Assembly: GCF_000315625.1 (NCBI RefSeq)
Contig: NW_005434663.1
Span: forward strand, 411,025-475,024
From: Guillardia theta CCMP2712
Lineage: Eukaryota; Cryptophyceae; Pyrenomonadales; Geminigeraceae
Direction: 5' to 3'
DNA: 64,000 nt
The stretch's first letter is position 1. The number at the start of each line of letters is the position of its first letter. This document shows, piece after piece, positions 22,118 to 32,770 of the stretch. The notes below the pieces were generated by a model. That model had not been told where the DNA came from, did no database searches, and worked only from the letters and a program-made list of their open reading frames with translations. The position numbers and the translations under genes were made by a program.

Positions 22118-24396
22118 ATGAACGAACGAGGAGGGAGAGGAGGGAGAGGAGGGAGAGGAGGGAGAGGAGGGAGAGGAGGGAGAGGAGGACTGAGAGGGAG
22201 GACCGATTCAGAAACAGAAAGAGCAGGTCGTTTAGAGGATCAAAGGCGATCTTGTAGCGGGGAAGGACTCTCTGGGAAAACGAACAACGAGTCATCTTGC
22301 GGGAAAGATATCGAGGAATCTTTTGTCGAGAGAGTTATAGGCTCGAATGAGCAATTGCAATTCGATCTTGTCGAAAGCATCCTCAATGAAAATTCAGGTA
22401 CGACACTTGTTTCCAAGAGATTGTCCCTCACCAATTTTTCAGCAGAAGCGCCCCCTTCGCTCGGCGAGTCCCTTGCCCGACTTGTCGCAGAGTTGGACTT
22501 CGAGGTCTCATCCTGGAGGATCGACCTCCGTTTGCATCTCATTTCCCTCGCAGGATTCTCAGAGTGCGATGCTCGGAGGACAGCATAGGCAGCAGGATGA
22601 GTTCAAGCACCTGACCTCTGGTCCCGAGCTGGACCTGTCTCCTGGAGCTTACTACAAGGCTCGTGAGAGTGCGTATGAGTACCTCAAGGAGGACCTGACG
22701 CAAATCGAAGACTTTTCCCATGTGAGATATGGAGGGAGGATGCGCGGGATGAATTTGATGCAGGAGATGATGGAGCACTTGAAGCTTGGCATGGGAACAT
22801 TCAACCCCAATGCGGCACATCAGACGAGGTGAGAGCAGTCGAGACGTCGGCGGCAGGACACCGACAGAATGAAACCCTTCCCTAGGTTGTCTGCGCTTAC
22901 GGCCGGGGAGCTCGTGTCTTTCGTTCAGCGGATATCTTTCATGGCAGCACGGGCCAAGGGTGATGGGCTGTGTGGATAGGAAGCGACGATTCTCATGGAG
23001 TGGGGCAGGTAATGCACTGAGCCTCTTGCAAGCGGCGAATCGCGATAGCCAACAGAAGGTTGACAAAGGAGATCCCCTGTCATCATAGTTTGATACACCC
23101 AACTAACAACTGTATTCAGGACAATGCGATTCAAACGCTGTTGGAAGACATGCAGGTAATCGAACGACATCTGGTGGGCTTTTGTTGAATTTCCAGACAG
23201 AGAGAAGAAGTCAAGACTGCGGCCATGCGAGACCAGTGCCATTCCGCTGTAGTCTCAGCATATTCCAAGGTCCTCTGGTCCATGCTGAGTTGCTCGCATC
23301 TCGTAACCCTGCTCGTTGTAGGAAGAGGCTTATCAAAAACAAATTGCTGATCTCAAGAGACAAAATACCATTCTGTTCAACCTGTCACGAAGGTTAACTT
23401 AGTTGGTCCTGCCAAGGAATGATTGCTGATTCGATGTCGCACAGGTACGAGTCAATCACCAAAGAGATCAAGGAAAGTTTGAGCCTGGCGTGCCGAGATG
23501 ATCGCAAGTCATTGGCAGGTCATAAAGATTTGTCTTGTGACAGCAACCTCTTCGCTTCCCGGTTGACTTTGATTGATGCTGACATGCTGGACAACAGCCA
23601 AAGTCACTCAGCTCGACTCTCGACTAAGCGCCCTGACGCATGTACGTGGTAGAGGGACACTGAGAGCTATTCCTAATGACGTTCCAGGGAGAAGAAGACA
23701 AGTCTGATGAGACTTTCCATCGCCAGAATGTACCAAGACAACCGGCAAAGTACGGAGATCATGTAACGTGGAAGCAAAATGGTGTCCAGCACGAAGAGTC
23801 CACCTTGTCCGGCCACCCTGCCGTCACTAGTAGTTTCTCACAAAGTGGTACGCAGGAAACACCGGGATACCACCTTCGAGCACCTGAAATTCACCGAGGA
23901 GCTCGAGCTGCAGCCTACCAACATTCACGTCGAGCAAAAGTGCTCCTCCTTCTCTTCCCTCTGAAGCTGACATTCACAACCTCCCCAGAGCTCGCTCGTC
24001 TCCGACCTCCAAGTCTCCCAAGTCAGGTTCCTGGCAGTATCTGCGGATGCCCGGCTGTCTTACTGTATGTTGTTGGACTAGTAGAGAGCACGGAGGGTAC
24101 AGGGCTGCTCCGGCTCTCCCTCTCCCCAATCAGGAGACAGAGGGTGAGCAGTCAACAACAAGTCCTGCGCCTGACTTGCCCTTGCCATGTCGCGTCAGAT
24201 GCGTTCGACGGACGTGCGGACCGGGGGGCTCAAGACCAGCTTCTTATCACCGCAGAACGAGGTGGAGGCGCTGCTCTACGACCGATCCAAGAGAGGAGGT
24301 GAAGGTGGCTTGAGAACCTGGCGCGGGCTGACGGCAGGGGCTGCAGGAAGGTTCGACGAAGGGCTGAAGATGGTTCGATTCCGGAGTCCTCAGTAG
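22118..24396 (+). CDS. RGG-led, coiled-coil protein, many short exons (approximate)
   Basis: Not recognised. The ATG at 22118 opens an RGG-repeat frame, but the splice into the next coding block is unresolved. That block starts at or before ATG 22569 (MLGGQHRQQDEF) and reads SPGAYYKARESAYEYLKEDL and then NLMQEMMEHLKLGMGTF, ending at a GTGAGA donor at 22829. The next exon reads LSALTAGELVSFVQRISFM. Later blocks with coding character are DNAIQTLLEDMQ, EEVKTAAMRDQCHSAVVSAYSK, EEAYQKQIADLKRQNTILFNL and YESITKEIKESLSLACRDD. All are helical and coiled-coil-like. The 3' end is guessed from VRTGGLKTSFLSPQNEVEALL. It could be two genes: an RGG leader and a coiled-coil protein. Confidence 0.4.
22128..22187 (+). 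repeat. 9-bp minisatellite GGGAGAGGA, about six copies
   Basis: Perfect tandem units. In the frame of the ATG at 22118 they encode Arg-Gly-Gly repeats (RGGRGG), a known RNA-binding or phase-separating motif when translated. Confidence 0.9.
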
Positions 24397-25419
24397 CGAA
24401 GTTGAGATCCTGACTTGATTCTTGCAGATCGAGAAGGCCAAGGTCGTCCCATGGCAGTTCTCGTCTCCTTCCTCGCAGCCTCCTTGAGCTACGACGCGCC
24501 GCACGCCTCAGTTTTGACAGCAATCACTTGGAATGATCTTTTCAATGTAATTAATTAATGATATCTGTGTAAAGAATCTCATCGTCGGACGACAGCCAGC
24601 TTCTGAGTTATGCCAGAGTGTTGACTGCAAGGCCCGGGACGGCCGGGGCCTCGGCCAGTGCCACCGTGTGCGGCCCGGCTTTCCGACCACGGTAAGTTCA
24701 TCTGGGCGCCTCCGAGTCCGCCTCACAGCCTCGGAGGGCAGATTTTTCAATCGGACGAATTCAACACGCCTTGTGTAAAACCAGTTTTAATTTTGAATTT
24801 GAACGACAGGGGCTCACTGTCTTGCACTTGCTTGGTCAAATAGGATATTTCTGTATCAAATTTGAAATTTTCAGTGAACTGATTTGCGAAAAATCAAAGT
24901 TTGCCTTGCAACGGAATTTTTGCCCTTCAGCACCCTACCCCATCCGGACTACCCAGGCACATTATTACCCCTCTTTTTTACCAAGAGTACCCCAATTTTG
25001 GTAAGTAATATTCCATCGTCGTGGTGTACCACCCCCTCTCAATTTTCCGCTTCCTACGATCCCAAAACCTCCCCACCCTCGGACAACTCCCTCCATGCAT
25101 GGGACAGCACACGCTTCCTCGTTCCCTTCCTCTCCTCCTGCAGCATCCTCAATTTCTGCTCTGCTCTCATGCGAACCACCTTTTCCTCCTTGCCTTCAAA
25201 CTCAAAGTTGTCGAATGAGATTGCGATCACTGACAAAACATAGCAGGCGTAGGATGAGCAGCAGAAAAATGTTTTTTATTCTAGCTTGCTCAGATGTAGG
25301 AAGCGAGGATTGTGTGCATTTTGTTAATTCTTTGAACATGTACTTTCCATCTCACTGAGCAAGTTGACCAACAAAGATCTCAATCGCGATAGATTCTTGC
25401 TGACGGTCTTCCTGCACAG
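24397..25419. other. intergenic region with GC island and TACCCC block
   Basis: A GC-rich island lies at 24626-24735 (GGCCCGGGACGGCCGGGGCC and similar). It is followed by AT-rich sequence and then a TACCCC block: CCTACCCC (24943), CTACCC (24960), TTACCCC (24965) and GAGTACCCCA (24985). No gene is visible. Confidence 0.5.
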
Positions 25420-26829
25420 ATGTCTGACCCTCCTCGAGATATTCTCCAGCTGTGCAGCAGCGTCTGGAGCTCAATCACCTCATCCCTTACAGCAGGGGAG
25501 AGTCACTCGGACCCCCTCGCGCTCACAGGAGGCATCCCTTCCTTGCAAGCGAGCCGGATCAGAGAGTCGATCCTGGTGCACTCGGCCGATGGGACCGTCG
25601 GCGATCCTCTTGAGAAGCACGATAACACGGCCGTCAACCAACCTACGAGGGAGAGAGTGGACTTGAAACCCTCCTACCAGTTTGTTCCTAAGACCTCGTA
25701 CGTGCATGTTAATGTCTTCCACGGGGAGCAGTCGTGCATTCCAGGGCTGCAGGCGGACGGAATCAGGCAGTCCATACTTCCCAACCTGGAACCAGCCAAG
25801 TTTCCACGTAGCAAGATCTTTGTGTTTGAGGAGGTGGAAGGGTTGCAGGCGAGCCAGATCAGCCTGGCGATCATTCCTGATGAAGCGGAAGGAGAGGAAA
25901 GATACCCCGAGCTCGACTGGTTCCTCAAGCAGTGCGAGCAGAAGGCGCGACAGTGTGACCAGTCCTTCTCCTCCAGCGACGTCTACGACGGCATCTCCCG
26001 CATAGACGTCGAGGACACGCCAGCATGTGAAGTCGCTCATCATGACGTGGCAGGGCTGGAAGGTGACGTCATCCTTGTGCGCAAGTCTTGCAGGATCTCC
26101 CCGATGACGGTGGAGCACAAGATCCTCGAGTCGTTGCGGCTGCAGGGCATCCTGAGCGAGGAGACGTCGGTCAAGGATCTCTTTCCTCAGCCCAAGGACG
26201 TGGTGGAGGACCTCCACGCGTTGCCTGTGGGGAATGAGCCGAGCTTGGACGAGACTATCAGCGAACCTTTCCACAGTGGGGAGCAGAGACTGGAGTCAGA
26301 GATACCAGAAGGGCAAGAGGAGCTGGTTCAGCAGGAGGAGGAAGAGCGGGCTGTGTCGCTAGCCCGTCCGTCCGCACCTTCGACGCCAGTGGGAGCACAA
26401 GACCAGCAGAGCGTGCGGACGCCCTTAGGGAGCAAGAGCTCGAGCAACACCATGCGGAAGCAGGCACAGAACAACGTCCTGATACGGAACGGATATCAGA
26501 TTATCAGGAAGGACGGGTACCAGATCATCAAGAAGGTCACTGGGGGGGCTGGAGACAAGGAGAACAGAAGCCCCGCAGACGAGGAGGAGGAGAACCGCCG
26601 GAGGTCCGCAGGAAGCTTCTCGTTCGACCAGCTTCTCGCGTACGCTTCCAACGGAGGAAAAGTTCCGAAATCAGGAGGAGACTCGAACGTGAAGAAGGCT
26701 GCTCAGCCCGGCCCTCCCCGCCCGGCTTCTCCTCCTCACGGTCAGGGCAAGAGAACTTCGGCAACAGGCTTCGGATTCCATGAGCTCCTGTCCTTCTTCA
26801 AAACGTACGAGCTTGATCAAGCCGCTTGA
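25420..26829 (+). CDS. hypothetical protein with repeated LQAxxIRxSI units
   Basis: A single-exon ORF of 469 codons with an ATG start. Not recognised. Three internal units share one pattern: PSLQASRIRESILV, PGLQADGIRQSILP and EGLQASQISLAIIP (residues about 40-155). A fourth possible relative is SLRLQGILSEET. The C-terminal half is charged and low in hydrophobicity. It holds a duplicated YQIIRKDGYQIIKK and two short aromatic motifs that resemble each other (FSFDQLLAYASN and FGFHELLSFFKT). No TM or signal peptide is seen. Inferred: a scaffold with short linear binding motifs in a disordered chain. Confidence 0.75.
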   Translation: MSDPPRDILQLCSSVWSSITSSLTAGESHSDPLALTGGIPSLQASRIRESILVHSADGTVGDPLEKHDNTAVNQPTRERVDLKPSYQFVPKTSYVHVNVFHGEQSCIPGLQADGIRQSILPNLEPAKFPRSKIFVFEEVEGLQASQISLAIIPDEAEGEERYPELDWFLKQCEQKARQCDQSFSSSDVYDGISRIDVEDTPACEVAHHDVAGLEGDVILVRKSCRISPMTVEHKILESLRLQGILSEETSVKDLFPQPKDVVEDLHALPVGNEPSLDETISEPFHSGEQRLESEIPEGQEELVQQEEEERAVSLARPSAPSTPVGAQDQQSVRTPLGSKSSSNTMRKQAQNNVLIRNGYQIIRKDGYQIIKKVTGGAGDKENRSPADEEEENRRRSAGSFSFDQLLAYASNGGKVPKSGGDSNVKKAAQPGPPRPASPPHGQGKRTSATGFGFHELLSFFKTYELDQAA

Positions 26830-26871
26830 TGCCTGCGAGCAAATCCCCCTGACACGTGCGCCGCATGTAGC

Positions 26872-27108
26872 ATGCCGGAGGAGGAGATGATGCAGGAGAA
26901 GGAAGAGTTAAGGTGCGTTCCCCTCGTTTCTTCTTTGTCGTCTTCCAGTGATGCGAGCGGATGCTCTTCTCCTTCCCAAGGCTGCGACACTTCACTCGAG
27001 CTGGAAAAGCGTGAAAGGATGAGAGACCTGAGGACCGTGTTCGAGCTCTCAGCGGACTACTACGAGTTGGTCGACAGGAGAGAAGAGAGTCTGGATGTGA
27101 TATGTTGA
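26872..27108 (+). CDS. small acidic hypothetical protein (low confidence)
   Basis: A 78-codon ATG ORF starting 43 nt after the preceding stop. It has a Ser-rich centre and a helical end (LEKRERMRDLRTVFELSADYYELV). It could be a small gene or a 3' UTR frame. It faces the end of the minus-strand GT14 gene. Confidence 0.25.
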   Translation: MPEEEMMQEKEELRCVPLVSSLSSSSDASGCSSPSQGCDTSLELEKRERMRDLRTVFELSADYYELVDRREESLDVIC

Positions 27109-27158
27109 CGCTTCTCTCTTGCGCCTTTGCGATTATACAAGTTATTGAATTCACTGAC

Positions 27159-29818
27159 TTACACAACTTCTCTTCTCCCCTCTGCTTCCAGCACATACAA
27201 ACTTTGCTCCGGCGGACTTCCTTGCTCGCCTCCGCCCTTCAAACATGTGTTGGACGATTTCTCTTCCTCTCCCTGCGAACCCTGCTCTTCCTCCTCCCTC
27301 CCTGCTTCCTCTCTCCCTACCTCTCTCTTCTCCTCCACATTCTCCTCCGAGCCGGTCGACTTCTTCCCGACCCTTGTCTGCTCTCTCCTTATTCTCATCT
27401 TCTCTGCCTTCAGCATGCTGTTGAGCGTAGCAAGCAACTTCCTTTCCTCCCGGCTCTTTGGCTCTTCCACTTTTTCTGAATCATCATATGAGGTCACAAT
27501 CTTCTTTTGTTTCTTGCTCTTCTTCGCACTCCCTTCTTGCTCTGTCTCCTCGCCTGCTTCCCTGCTACTTGCTGCATGCCTGTTGCTCCCCTGTCCACAT
27601 GATCATCGTCACCACCACCATCACCACCACCACCATGTCCTCCTCATCCTCCTCCTCCTCCATCATCATCATCATCATCGCCGTCGTCGTCGTCATTATC
27701 ATCATCATCATCATCATCACCACCACCACCACCACCACCACCACCACCAGCAACGGCATGTCTCACCTTCAACTGCCGGTGGACAACACGTGCGAGATCA
27801 ACGAGCATGCAGGTGCCGTCGCTGAGGAACTTAACGAGGAACTTCTTCTCTTTCTTGTACTCCAACAGCTCAACCGGCAGGAGGCCATCGTCCTCGCAGA
27901 GGATTTTGATGACCTGAGAAGGGGTCAGGGGAGACATCGAGCGCAGGTTTCGACCTTTCCCACGTCTTGAGAGTTGTAGCAGAGGACCTTGTTCTTCCTC
28001 CCCCCCTCCGCCTTCTTCGGCGTCACCGCACTTGCCCCCAAGTTTGTCCTTTCCTCTTCCTCAATCGTTTCCTTGCTATCACCCTTCTGCACCTCCTTGT
28101 CTGTTGTGCCGGTTCCTTCCTGCTCCTTCACCTTGCTCTGCTCTACCGACGTCTCCATCTTCTTCCGTATACGCGCCTCCTTCTTCACCCTCAGCTCCTC
28201 TGCTTGCATGATCATGTTCCAAGTCGCCATCATCTTCCTCTCCTCCCTCGACACTCGTTGAGTGATCTCTCCCGCGTCCAGCGGCTCAGCTTGGCAGGTC
28301 TCTCTACAAACTCTCGACCTCTTGCGCTTTCCTTGCTCCTCCCCCGCCCCTGAGCTCCTCCTCCCCTCCTCCACCGCAGGACTTGGCACCATGTCGCACT
28401 CCTCCTGGACCTCCACCTCCGAACAGTTTCCGGCATGGCGCGACAACTTCATAGCGATCACGAGCTGCTGCCGCTGCGTCAGCCGGTCCGGGTTAGCGAG
28501 TGCCGAGCTGATCTCAGCAACGTCGAGGATGCGATTGGACTCCCACCGGCTCTCCCAGAGAGCCTCGAAGTGCTCGATGTGAATCCCTTGCTCTGAGTGA
28601 GAAACGCTCGCATGCGAGGACAGGGCTCGTTACCTGCTTCGAACTTCCTGGCAAACAGCGAGTCGTGCGCGAAGGCGAGACTGAGCAGATCTTTCTGCAG
28701 GGACGTGAAGGAGAGTGGGTGCGCTGCCCTCCCCAGCGAGCAGCAGCAGTGGGCGATGTCAAGGCAGCAGTGAGCAAAAGTGCTCTTTCTGTTGATGAAC
28801 TTGTACGACGTCCCCTGCGTCCTGAACGCGAGGCCATCATTCTGGTCGCTCCTCTTCCCCCCTACCTGTGGAAGTGGCGGAGGAACGTGAGGATGAAAAG
28901 TTCGTCCGGCGCCAGCAGGTAACTGCGCTTGACAAGGTTGGGCCTCAAAAACCTCCGGTATCTGTGGAGACAATCGAGCCAAGTGAGTCAACAAGAGACA
29001 ACAAGTCAACAAAGGTTGTGCCAAGACATGGAAGACAGGGCAATGGGAAACTCACGCCTCAAACCATGTCTCGATGTTTCCTCCTTGGACGAGAATCTCC
29101 GCGTCCTTCCTGTTGAGGATACACCACTGAGAGTGAGCCGTGATCTCTTCATGTAGCAGAAGGTCCTTGATCAGCTCTTCATCCTGCATCCCGTCACCAT
29201 TGGCAACTTCGAGGCGACAGGGTACAGGGGAAAGGTCGTCATGGACCAACAGGTCTGATGTTATCAGCTGGATGTTCTTCCTCTGCTCTTTCTGAGCTTT
29301 CACTGCTCTGGCATCAAACACCAACACGCGCAAGACTGGAAACGTCACCACTGTGAAGGTCGAAGCAGCTATGATGATGCCCTTTCCTCAGAGTCTTGAG
29401 GAGAACCTCGAAGCTCACAAGAGGGAGGCAGCTGTCGCTGAGGAGGATAAACCATCTTGCAGCCCCGGCGTCAGAAATGAAAGCAGGGTCTGCTTGACCC
29501 ATGTCCTCACCTATTCCTCTCCTTCTTGAGAGCTTTATTTAGCAGCAGCAAGTGTGCTTGAACTAGGGACACAGTGCCCCACTTGGTCTTGATCCCTTGA
29601 ATGAGATTGTTCTTGAACAGCGGATGCTTCACCTCATCCTCGAACTGAAGAGATGTCTCATGATGCGCAAGCGGCAGACCAAGCAGTACCTTAGCGTGTA
29701 CGTGGATGTCGAAAACTTCCTTGCGGGCCTTATGGAACCATGCTTCCCAAGCCAGCGGATTTTTGACTTCGCCCAGCGTCAAGAAGAGAAATGCGATGCT
29801 ATCAAGTTCAGATGACAT
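27159..29818 (-). CDS. GT14 (core-2/I-branching-like) glycosyltransferase with long C-terminal extension
   Basis: The Branch/GT14 family transfers GlcNAc or related sugars in the secretory pathway. From the ATG at 29818: ELDSIAFLFLTLGEV, KWGTVSLVQAHLLLLNKAL, ARWFILLSDSCLPLVSFEV, HSQWCILNRKDAEILV, APDELFILTFLRHF and DSLFARKFEA, all in family order. No signal anchor is visible, so an upstream exon may be missing. A 41-nt intron joins RKFEA to EQGIHIEHFEALWESRW, after which the chain continues for over 300 residues. This extension holds a first SREERKMMATWNMIMQAEE helix, a beta-rich block (LPVELLEYKKEKKFLVKFL, Tudor/Agenet-like in appearance) and a second, duplicated SREERKLLATLNSMLKAEK helix. 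The intron before the last exon contains a long trinucleotide repeat. The fusion rests on in-phase splicing. Confidence 0.7.
27600..27760. repeat. trinucleotide microsatellite (CAC/CAT/CTC/GTC)n in an intron
   Basis: About 160 bp of imperfect triplets: CACCAC, CATCAT, TCCTCC, GTCGTC, then CATCATCACCACCAC. It falls inside the probable last intron of the minus-strand GT14-like gene. The overlapping His-rich and Gly/Asp-rich frames are repeat artefacts. Confidence 0.85.
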
Positions 29819-30609
29819 CGTTGGTTATGGCTCAGAGCAAAAGCAACGATCTCTTTTACAAGAAAGCAGATCACTGCATGGCGGCACTGCACTGTCCAGG
29901 AAAAATTTCGTACATGAGACGAGCACAGAGAGGCCGTTCAAGTCAAGAATCCCCCATGAGCTTCAGAGAACATCTCCTCCTCGTTCTAGAATGTGATTGC
30001 AAGTACTCCAGTGCCCTCATCTCCTTTCCCTCCCGTCCTTGTCGCCTCCTTCTGTTCCGTAATCGCCATCGGGAGAACGGATCGCTCGTGGTAGGTACCG
30101 ATGCCTGGTCGGGTATGGTAGGTAGGGGTGGTGAAATTTGTACCAGGTGGGTACTCGCGTTGTACAAAGAAGGGCCCGATCCCCTCCTTGCCCTCAACAA
30201 AGACTAGGGGTGGGTACTTGAAATTACAAACACCACGGGTGGATATCAAAGTTGTTGAAAATATGGGTAGGGTGATACAGATAAATGGGGTGTAGCGAGC
30301 GCATTTCAAGGATACAAGGGAAGATGTAGTTGGGTCAAGGAGAGGAGCGGAGAGGAAGAACTTGAAGAATAGAGACATGGTAGTCACGAGAGATGATGAG
30401 GTAACCCCGTGGACACAAGGATGGTGCGAGAGGAGAAGGATGATGATGAAAGCGAGGAGTAGCAGGGACTCAAGACATTGAAGTAAAGTGGGCAAACTAT
30501 GTCCAACGACTAAGCCTGATGCTCAGGGCTAGTAAAAGATGTCATGTCTTTACAGAATGTAGAATTCCACAGCATGATACGTAGAATCATATCAGCATCC
30601 AATCAACTT
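29819..30609. other. intergenic region with TACCCC-type block (reverse orientation)
   Basis: 30090-30300 carries GGTAGGGGTGG, AGGTGGGTACTCG, CTAGGGGTGGGTACTTG, ATGGGTAGGGTG and ATGGGGTG; read on the minus strand these are TACCC/CCCCA motifs. They lie 280-480 bp upstream of the GT14 start, on its coding strand. No gene is seen. Confidence 0.5.
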
Positions 30610-31592
30610 TCAATTTTTCTTAGCGTAAGTGATTCTGAGTGTGTTCGTCGGTGTAAGCTTGAAACCCTGAAATGTAGCCTTCAATGATGATGACAAACAA
30701 ACGGGGTTGCACCGACCTGAAGGGTGTCACGGGCAGTTGCAGCTTGTGCGTCTGACTCAAACTCGACGAAGGCAATGCCCGTCTTTCCAGGGACCATGCG
30801 CACCTGAAAGTTCTGGTCAACCACTGCACTCTCAAGATTTGGACAATGACAAGACAGACCTCTGCGAGGCCAGGGAACTGCTTGAAGAGAGTTTGAAGCA
30901 TTTCCACGTTGATTTCATCAGGGAGCCTCTCCAAGAACCTGTGGGGGATAGTCACACGAACTCTCGCTCCTGAATTCGCGCGTGACGAATCTCACAGAAT
31001 CTTGTTGATGGGTTGATTGGTCTCCTCCTGCATGTCTTGATCTCCTTCCGGCTGTGCCTCCGCCTGGCTCTCCACCATCTGCTTCTTATTCGGTTGCTTG
31101 TATGCGGGCACGTGCGATTCAGTCTTCCTCTTTTGTTTGGGAACGAAGGTGCCATCTTCCTTGGCAATCACATCCGACTTCGTCCTGCAGAACGCTGTTC
31201 TCATTGGCTTCCCATAAAATTCGAATCCTTGTAACTTCTGAAGTGCAACTGAAGCCGCTGAAAGCAGAAAATTGTTGTCAGTCGTGTTCGAACCAACAAA
31301 ACCTGCAAGATACCGGTGAGCTGTTGGAACACAACGAAAGCTTGTCCACGCATTTTGCCCGTTTTCAATGCTACGACGTCAAGAACGCCTCCAAATTGAG
31401 AACACAAAACATAAAGCTCACTGCAGTATTGGTCAACTTTCTTTGATATTAGCACAAAAAGCTTAAAAACCTTCGCAAAACTTGTTTGCTAATCTTGTCA
31501 TTGAGGTTATTGATATAAAGCGTTTGGTTTGGCAACGTGATCCCTGGACGAGCAGTTGGTGCTGGTGCTGGGGCACCCACACGGGCAGCCAT
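30610..31592 (-). CDS. U1A/U2B'' (SNF-type) spliceosomal RNA-binding protein
   Basis: Binds stem-loops of U1 and/or U2 snRNA in the nucleus. It starts at MAARVGAPAP. The first RRM is split by introns: TLYINNLNDKIS (RNP2-like), LYVLCSQFGGVLDVVAL, KTGKMRGQAFVVFQQL (RNP1 type), then LQKLQGFEFYGKPMR and SDVIAKEDGTFV, which matches the signature after RRM1 of U1A/U2B''. A charged linker (KKQMVESQAEAQPEG) precedes a degenerate second RRM with LPDEINVEMLQTLFKQFPGL, then an intron-split AFVEFESDAQA, ending in GFKLTPTNTLRITYAKKN at TGA 30610-30612. Both domains and the order fit the family. One protein may serve both U1 and U2, as in Drosophila SNF; that part is inference. Confidence 0.88.
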
Positions 31593-32770
31593 TGCAAACA
31601 CTTCGAAGTACAGTAAGCGAAAGCAAGGAACAGCAAACCGCTTACCACAATTAGATGTGTTTGTACTCAAGAATTTCTCAAATCAGAACAGAGACGGCAA
31701 TGACCTGGATAAATGAATGCAAGTCAATCCATTCGAATCCTATCTCCTTAGATTCAAAAAATGATTATTCTGCATCGATACAAGGCATGCTCAAGTCTGT
31801 GTTTGTGTTTCCTGAATCCTGGCTGTAATTCGATCCGCAATGAAAGACCTTTACATGATATAATGCAATGCAAGATGCAACGTCTAACTCATCGACCCAC
31901 TAATTCCCGTCTTGATTTCGAAGTAAATGCAAAAATGATATCCCTGCATGGCAGAGCGGATCTTAGTATCTGATTTTCGTATCGTAACTACGAAGCTTCA
32001 CAACAGATCACCACTACAACTAACGAGCTATATAATCCTTTGGCCACTTGCAATCTTGCATTCATACGTCCTTCCTATCATGCCCTAGCTCCTCCAACAG
32101 CCCTTCGCTTCCTTCTTTCCAGGCATTCTCGCGGCGCCGGCGAGCGAGATTTTTTTCCTCGGTTCTAACTTGAACTTAAAGCTTTATAGTCAAACTTGGC
32201 CTTATTTATTGACTATATCACTTGTTTGGTTTAATACGGGGCAGGGGCCCGGCCCGGCTCAGGGCCCGGCGCCGGGCCGCACACGACCGTATCGGACGGT
32301 TCAACGGCCGCACTGGCCACTGACAGTCACGGCGGCCGCTGCAGCGGGGCCGCCGCTCGTCGGACGGTCGGCTGAGGGCCAGTGGCAGTCCGGGGGGCAC
32401 CTGTCCGAGCGGTGGTTGCCCGGCCGGTTGCCACTCAGGGCGGGCCCTGCGGCCGCGATGATGCAGACACGGCGGGCCGCCGCCCTGGTGGTGCAGACTA
32501 TGATATGAGAATCCGGCGGCGGCTCATGAGGGGCCCGGCCCGGCGTGCGGCCCTGAGGCTTCAACTGCTATCATTGTAACGGGCAAGTTGAGTTATCTTT
32601 ATGCAGTAGTGAAATGTTTTAAATGTTTTAAAAACTCGTACTGATTCTATAAGTGTAGCGGAACTTTAATACCAAATCACAAGTATTATAAAACATTTTG
32701 ATAGTACAGTTTTATAATAGTGACTGGAATGTGAGGACGACACCAGGGTAGAGATTAGGGCCAGACTGGC
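31593..32770. repeat. intergenic region with 325-bp GC island flanked by inverted AATCAGTACGAG motif
   Basis: No gene. An extremely GC-rich island at 32236-32560 (GGGGCCCGGCCCGG and similar) is preceded by AACTTGAACTTAAAGCTTTA (32167) and followed by AAACTCGTACTGATT (32631), the reverse complement of the AATCAGTACGAG motif found next to other islands. ATTATAAAACATTTTGATAG (32685) is close to the AT-rich motif seen at 12720 and 19131 in reverse. Confidence 0.6.

Noticed and set aside
22128-22187. Regular repeats considered as a CRISPR array
   Set aside because: Units are 9 bp with no spacers, in a eukaryotic context.
27127-27825. Plus-strand ORF with a long His run, and minus-strand Gly/Asp-rich frames
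   Set aside because: They are translations of a trinucleotide repeat and of the antisense of GT14-gene exons; the other strand shows a coherent spliced protein.
29986-30495. 169-residue minus-strand ORF
   Set aside because: Crosses the TACCCC motif block and has no coding character; probably chance.
31215-31235. tRNA-like TTCGAATCC box, also near 31728, 31289 and 40943
   Set aside because: No matching A box or acceptor stem at the right distance; one lies in a coding exon of the U1A-like gene.
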